DNA from: Rhabditophanes sp. KR3021
Taxonomy: Eukaryota > Nematoda > Chromadorea > Rhabditida > Alloionematidae
NCBI GenBank assembly: GCA_963281155.1
Contig: CAUJLY010000006.1
Location: forward strand, 2,232,001-2,296,000
DNA length: 64,000 bases
Direction: 5' to 3'
Positions 60,711 through 64,000 of this stretch are shown piece after piece. Below the pieces are notes generated by a model that was not told the DNA's origin, searched no databases, and worked only from the letters and a program-made list of their open reading frames with translations. How positions within the stretch are numbered: position 1 is the first letter of the stretch; every line of letters starts with the position of its first letter. The translations under genes were made by a program, and so were the position numbers.

Positions 60711-63700
60711 ATGGTTGTGAGACCACCAATAGAAACATGGTCAAGAAGCGAGTTGGAAGATAAATACTTATCAATTTATGGGAAAGATGTTGAAATTAGA
60801 AAAAAGAATTTACAATTGGAAAGTGAATTAAAAAAGTTTGTTTTTGTATAAGAGACTGGGTGTTTAATTATTTAAATTTAGATTTAATAATAGAATAAGG
60901 AAGAGTTTGTTAGATGGAAGTGCGAGAGGTTCTGATAATGTGAGAACATTGAAAGACACTATCGAAACATTAACTCATGAAAAAGAAGCTTTGGTTCAGA
61001 AGAATTATGCATTAAAGCACCAATTGTTAACTTATACAACCCCGGAGGTCCGGCAATATGGAGTTAATGTACTAACGTCAAGGCATGCTGTTCATACTGC
61101 TACCAATAGAGCCACAACCTCACGAACCATAGATTCAGCCAAAAGAAGTTCAAAAAATGAGATTGACATGAAAGAAAAAGAAGAATCAGCAAGAAGTATT
61201 GTGGGTAATAAAAAGCGAACCAATTTAAAATCCAATAACATTGAAGATAAAGAAGAAAATAGTGAAGTAAAATCATTAAATGATGAAAACAAAGCCAAAG
61301 ATATTGAATTAAAAATAAAATATATTACCATAAATAGAGAATTGCTGGCCGCCAAAGAAGATATCCTAGATTTGAATGAAGATATTGAGTTAAGGAAAGT
61401 CAAATATAATGAACTTCGGCTCGAATATACGACCATCAAGGAAGAGCTTGCGTCATTAAAAAAACAAGAAAAGGAAAGAATTAGTTATGAAAGGCAGAAT
61501 GAAAAGTATGATAGAGCATCCAATATCAGTGCCACCACAGAAAGCAAAATAAATTTAATGGTCCATGAGACAGATATGAAAAATTTAAACTATGAAATTG
61601 AGTCCTTAAAACAAATGAATGACAAGTTATTAAAAAACAGTTTTGAGCAAGATAGCACAGCAAAGGCAAAGATGGAACAAATGAATGCACTAAAGGCAAC
61701 ACTTGAAAACTTAAATGTCCTTTTAGATCGGAATAAAGAGGAAAAAAGTTTGTTAGAAAAGAAGTTACACTTAGAGATGCTTGAAAAGGCAACTCTCCTC
61801 AAAAATGCTCATAAAAGCGAAGAAACAAAAGTTAATAGCATTGAATTGCAATTGGCTAAAGATGCCCTTACTGAGTTTAATCAAACAAAAGCTCAGAAAA
61901 AGAGAAAAACAACGACGACAGATGCCGAGCAGTTGTTTGATTCTATCAAAAATGTCATGTTAAAGTATGCTTCAGATGATGGAACCACTAAAGCTGTCTC
62001 GGATTCTGAGTATAAGAATACTATTGTTGAGTTACATGATCAAGTTGAAAAGTTAAGGAATTTATTAATGTTAGAGCATGAAGTAAATAAGAAACTAAAA
62101 CTAGAAATTGAAAATCTAAAGTCAGCAAATGGTATTTTGCAAAATGATATTCATCGTCGCAAAAAACAAATGCAACAAGTTATGGAGGAACATCAAAATG
62201 CTGTTAATAAACTTAAAAATGAAATTAACGACAAGTATTTCATGGCTAATGAGATGCAAATAATGCCAAAGACTGAAATTATAAGACAAGAAGTGGTTAC
62301 TTCGACTAGTGACTATGAAATGTCAGTTAATCTAAATGCCTTTGAATTTTTGAATCCGCGTTTAGCAGCCAAACCAGGATTTTTTTTTATTGTTTTAGAA
62401 TTGCATACATTCGAACCAATTGAATGCCCATACTTCAATAAGTTTACCCAAACATTTGATTTTACGGCATACTTTGAACTTGGAGCTTCCTCAACTCTAA
62501 GTTCCGATGAAATTATGATCAGCATGGAACGTAGTGGACTTACATTTGATATGTACAACTTCAATAATGATGTTTTCGATTATATAGGTTCGGCTAATGT
62601 TACTCTAAAAGATATGCTAAAAGCCACTAAAGAAGTTAAATCAAATTTAATTTTTTTGGATCAGAATAAATTGGAAGTTTTCTCGATTCAGTATTATTTT
62701 GCCTTTACTAAAAGTTTGATTAAAGCATTTAAGGAAAGTAAGAAGAGAGGTTTACAAAATTTGGATTTGAGCTTTTCTAATGAATTAATTGAATTGATGG
62801 ATAAGAATGAATCAACTATTGGAAAAGAAACGAAGATGGAATCTGCTTTAATTGAAGAAAAGGTTGATGTTATTAAACCTAAAGTTATCAAAGAAATATC
62901 TATTATTGAAGTGAAACCTATAAATAAGACTCAAAAACCGTTCATTCAGAAAAGAATATCATTTGAGGATATTCCTGAAAAAACACCATCTGAAGAGAAA
63001 ATTCTTTGTCAAGATACCATCTGCTGAGAAATCACTATCAGTTGAAAAAACACCTTCAGTTGAAGAAAAATCTAGTAGCAGTGAGGGTGATATGTTATCG
63101 CAAAGTCACAATAACCACGAAGTGACTCGATCCCCAAGCCCCGACAATATTCAAATAAACGTAGAAGTCTTCAAGGCTACCGGTTTAAATGAAATAATAA
63201 ATCACAACAATTTCTCCACATTCATAGCCTTCGAAATCCCTTTTATGAAGCCATTCATTGGATTAAATGTTCTAGGTTATAACCCCCAATACAATGCTTA
63301 CTATTGCCACAAAATAACTCTATCAGAAGAGCATAAAGAAATGTTAGAAGGGGCAAATTTAGTTATTTATGTACTTGACACCAAACTACGAAGACTAAGC
63401 TACCAAGATGCTGGTGATTTTAGTGATGCGATTGTGGGTACAACGACAATAGCTTTAGTTAATTTGACACAGTCGCAAAAAGTATGTGGCCAATATCCTA
63501 TATTTAGCAGAGACGGCACACAAACATCCGGATTACTAAGAGTAGCTATTTACATAGGTGCAAAGAGAAGGGAAAACGATTTGTTTTCGTACGCCATGCA
63601 AACTGTTATGCCTGAGCATATTGATGATGATATCATTGAACATATTAGGTCGGAATCTTCTGATGCTTCTGTTAGAGGGCAGCAAATCGAGAGGAAGTCT

Positions 63701-64000
63701 GAAGAATCGCCTTCTTCTTCACCCAAAACATATGAAAAAGTTGTATCTATAATTAATGAGCCTAAACAAGGCACGAGTACGTCGACTTATGAAAATGAAA
63801 ATACTATTATCAAAAACCCTTCTTTATCCTCTAACAATACTATCAAAGAAGTTGAAGAAATTGAAGATGATAAAAAAGAAGATTCATCGGGGGGCGATCG
63901 AACCGAAATAATTGAAATAAGTCCTAATGAGTTTAAATTAATACCTCAAGAAGAGCCTCCTTCGTCAATTCCAATTGCGCCTCCAAGGGCTGCTAATAAA
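60711..64000 (+). CDS. mks-5: MKS-5 / RPGRIP1L transition-zone scaffold (3' end outside window, +1 frameshift)
   Basis: Ciliary transition-zone protein that organises MKS and NPHP modules. Exons 60711-60835 and from 60882 on, phase 2. The first 500 residues are a long coiled coil rich in Glu, Lys, Leu. A C2 domain follows (VNLNAFEFLNPRLAAKPGFF to FSIQYYF), then a Ser/Glu-rich linker. In a different frame a second C2 domain appears (IQINVEVFKATGLNEII to SGLLRVAIYIG), then another acidic linker open to the end of the window. This order is that of RPGRIP1L. The first frame stops at 63027. Removing one A from the run AAAA at 62998-63001 joins both frames within a repeated PSxEK linker, so the break looks like a single inserted base. 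A third C2 should follow beyond 64000. Confidence 0.85.

Overview
The window is nuclear DNA from a nematode. It is visibly AT-rich. Genes are split by many short introns (often 40-60 bases) with TTTTAG or TTTCAG acceptors. The perlecan core follows Caenorhabditis UNC-52 almost module for module, and there are two nematode-type divergent nuclear receptors. I cannot place the species more precisely. No tRNA, rRNA, CRISPR array, transposase or phage gene was found. Coding exons were rebuilt by hand from splice signals, reading phase and protein similarity; exon lengths agree with phase throughout, except at the two frameshifts noted below.

Bases 1-20617 (minus strand) hold a very large perlecan (unc-52) locus whose 3' end lies beyond base 1. 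A distal start near 20.6 kb encodes a signal peptide, a possible glycosaminoglycan site, a SEA domain and eight LDL-receptor class A repeats. An internal start at 11.1 kb has its own signal peptide exon and gives the classical UNC-52 layout: Ig, three LDLa, Ig, laminin IV/EGF, a long Ig array, then laminin G and EGF. Three exons can be read past their splice donor into an in-frame stop (14387, 7037, 2665). The last two match the known short and medium UNC-52 classes.

Bases 24.9-30.6 kb (plus strand) carry a small secreted LDLa protein, a tetraspanin with two extracellular-loop cassettes, and a divergent nuclear receptor. A LIM-domain cytoskeletal protein follows on the minus strand (31.2-34.4 kb), then a PAN-ZP membrane protein of the NOAH/NompA type (35.9-38.6 kb, plus). 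Next is a second nuclear receptor (39.8-41.6 kb, plus) whose frame continues 72 codons past a UGA-CUAG stop. The minus strand then carries elongin A (43.1-44.8 kb), a ShKT domain fused to a Cys-loop-type channel subunit (46.6-47.9 kb) and EPS8 (48.9-52.9 kb). After a 6.6 kb gene-poor stretch, the plus strand has a short secreted protein (59.6-60.3 kb) and the ciliary transition-zone scaffold MKS-5/RPGRIP1L (60.7 kb to beyond the end), preceded by an RFX-type X-box palindrome.

Several genes would act at epithelial and muscle attachment surfaces (perlecan, LIM protein, PAN-ZP protein, EPS8, tetraspanin), but nothing in the sequence shows that they are co-regulated. Two +1 frameshifts, each in a run of four identical bases (8633-8636 and 62998-63001), interrupt otherwise intact conserved genes and are most simply read as consensus errors.
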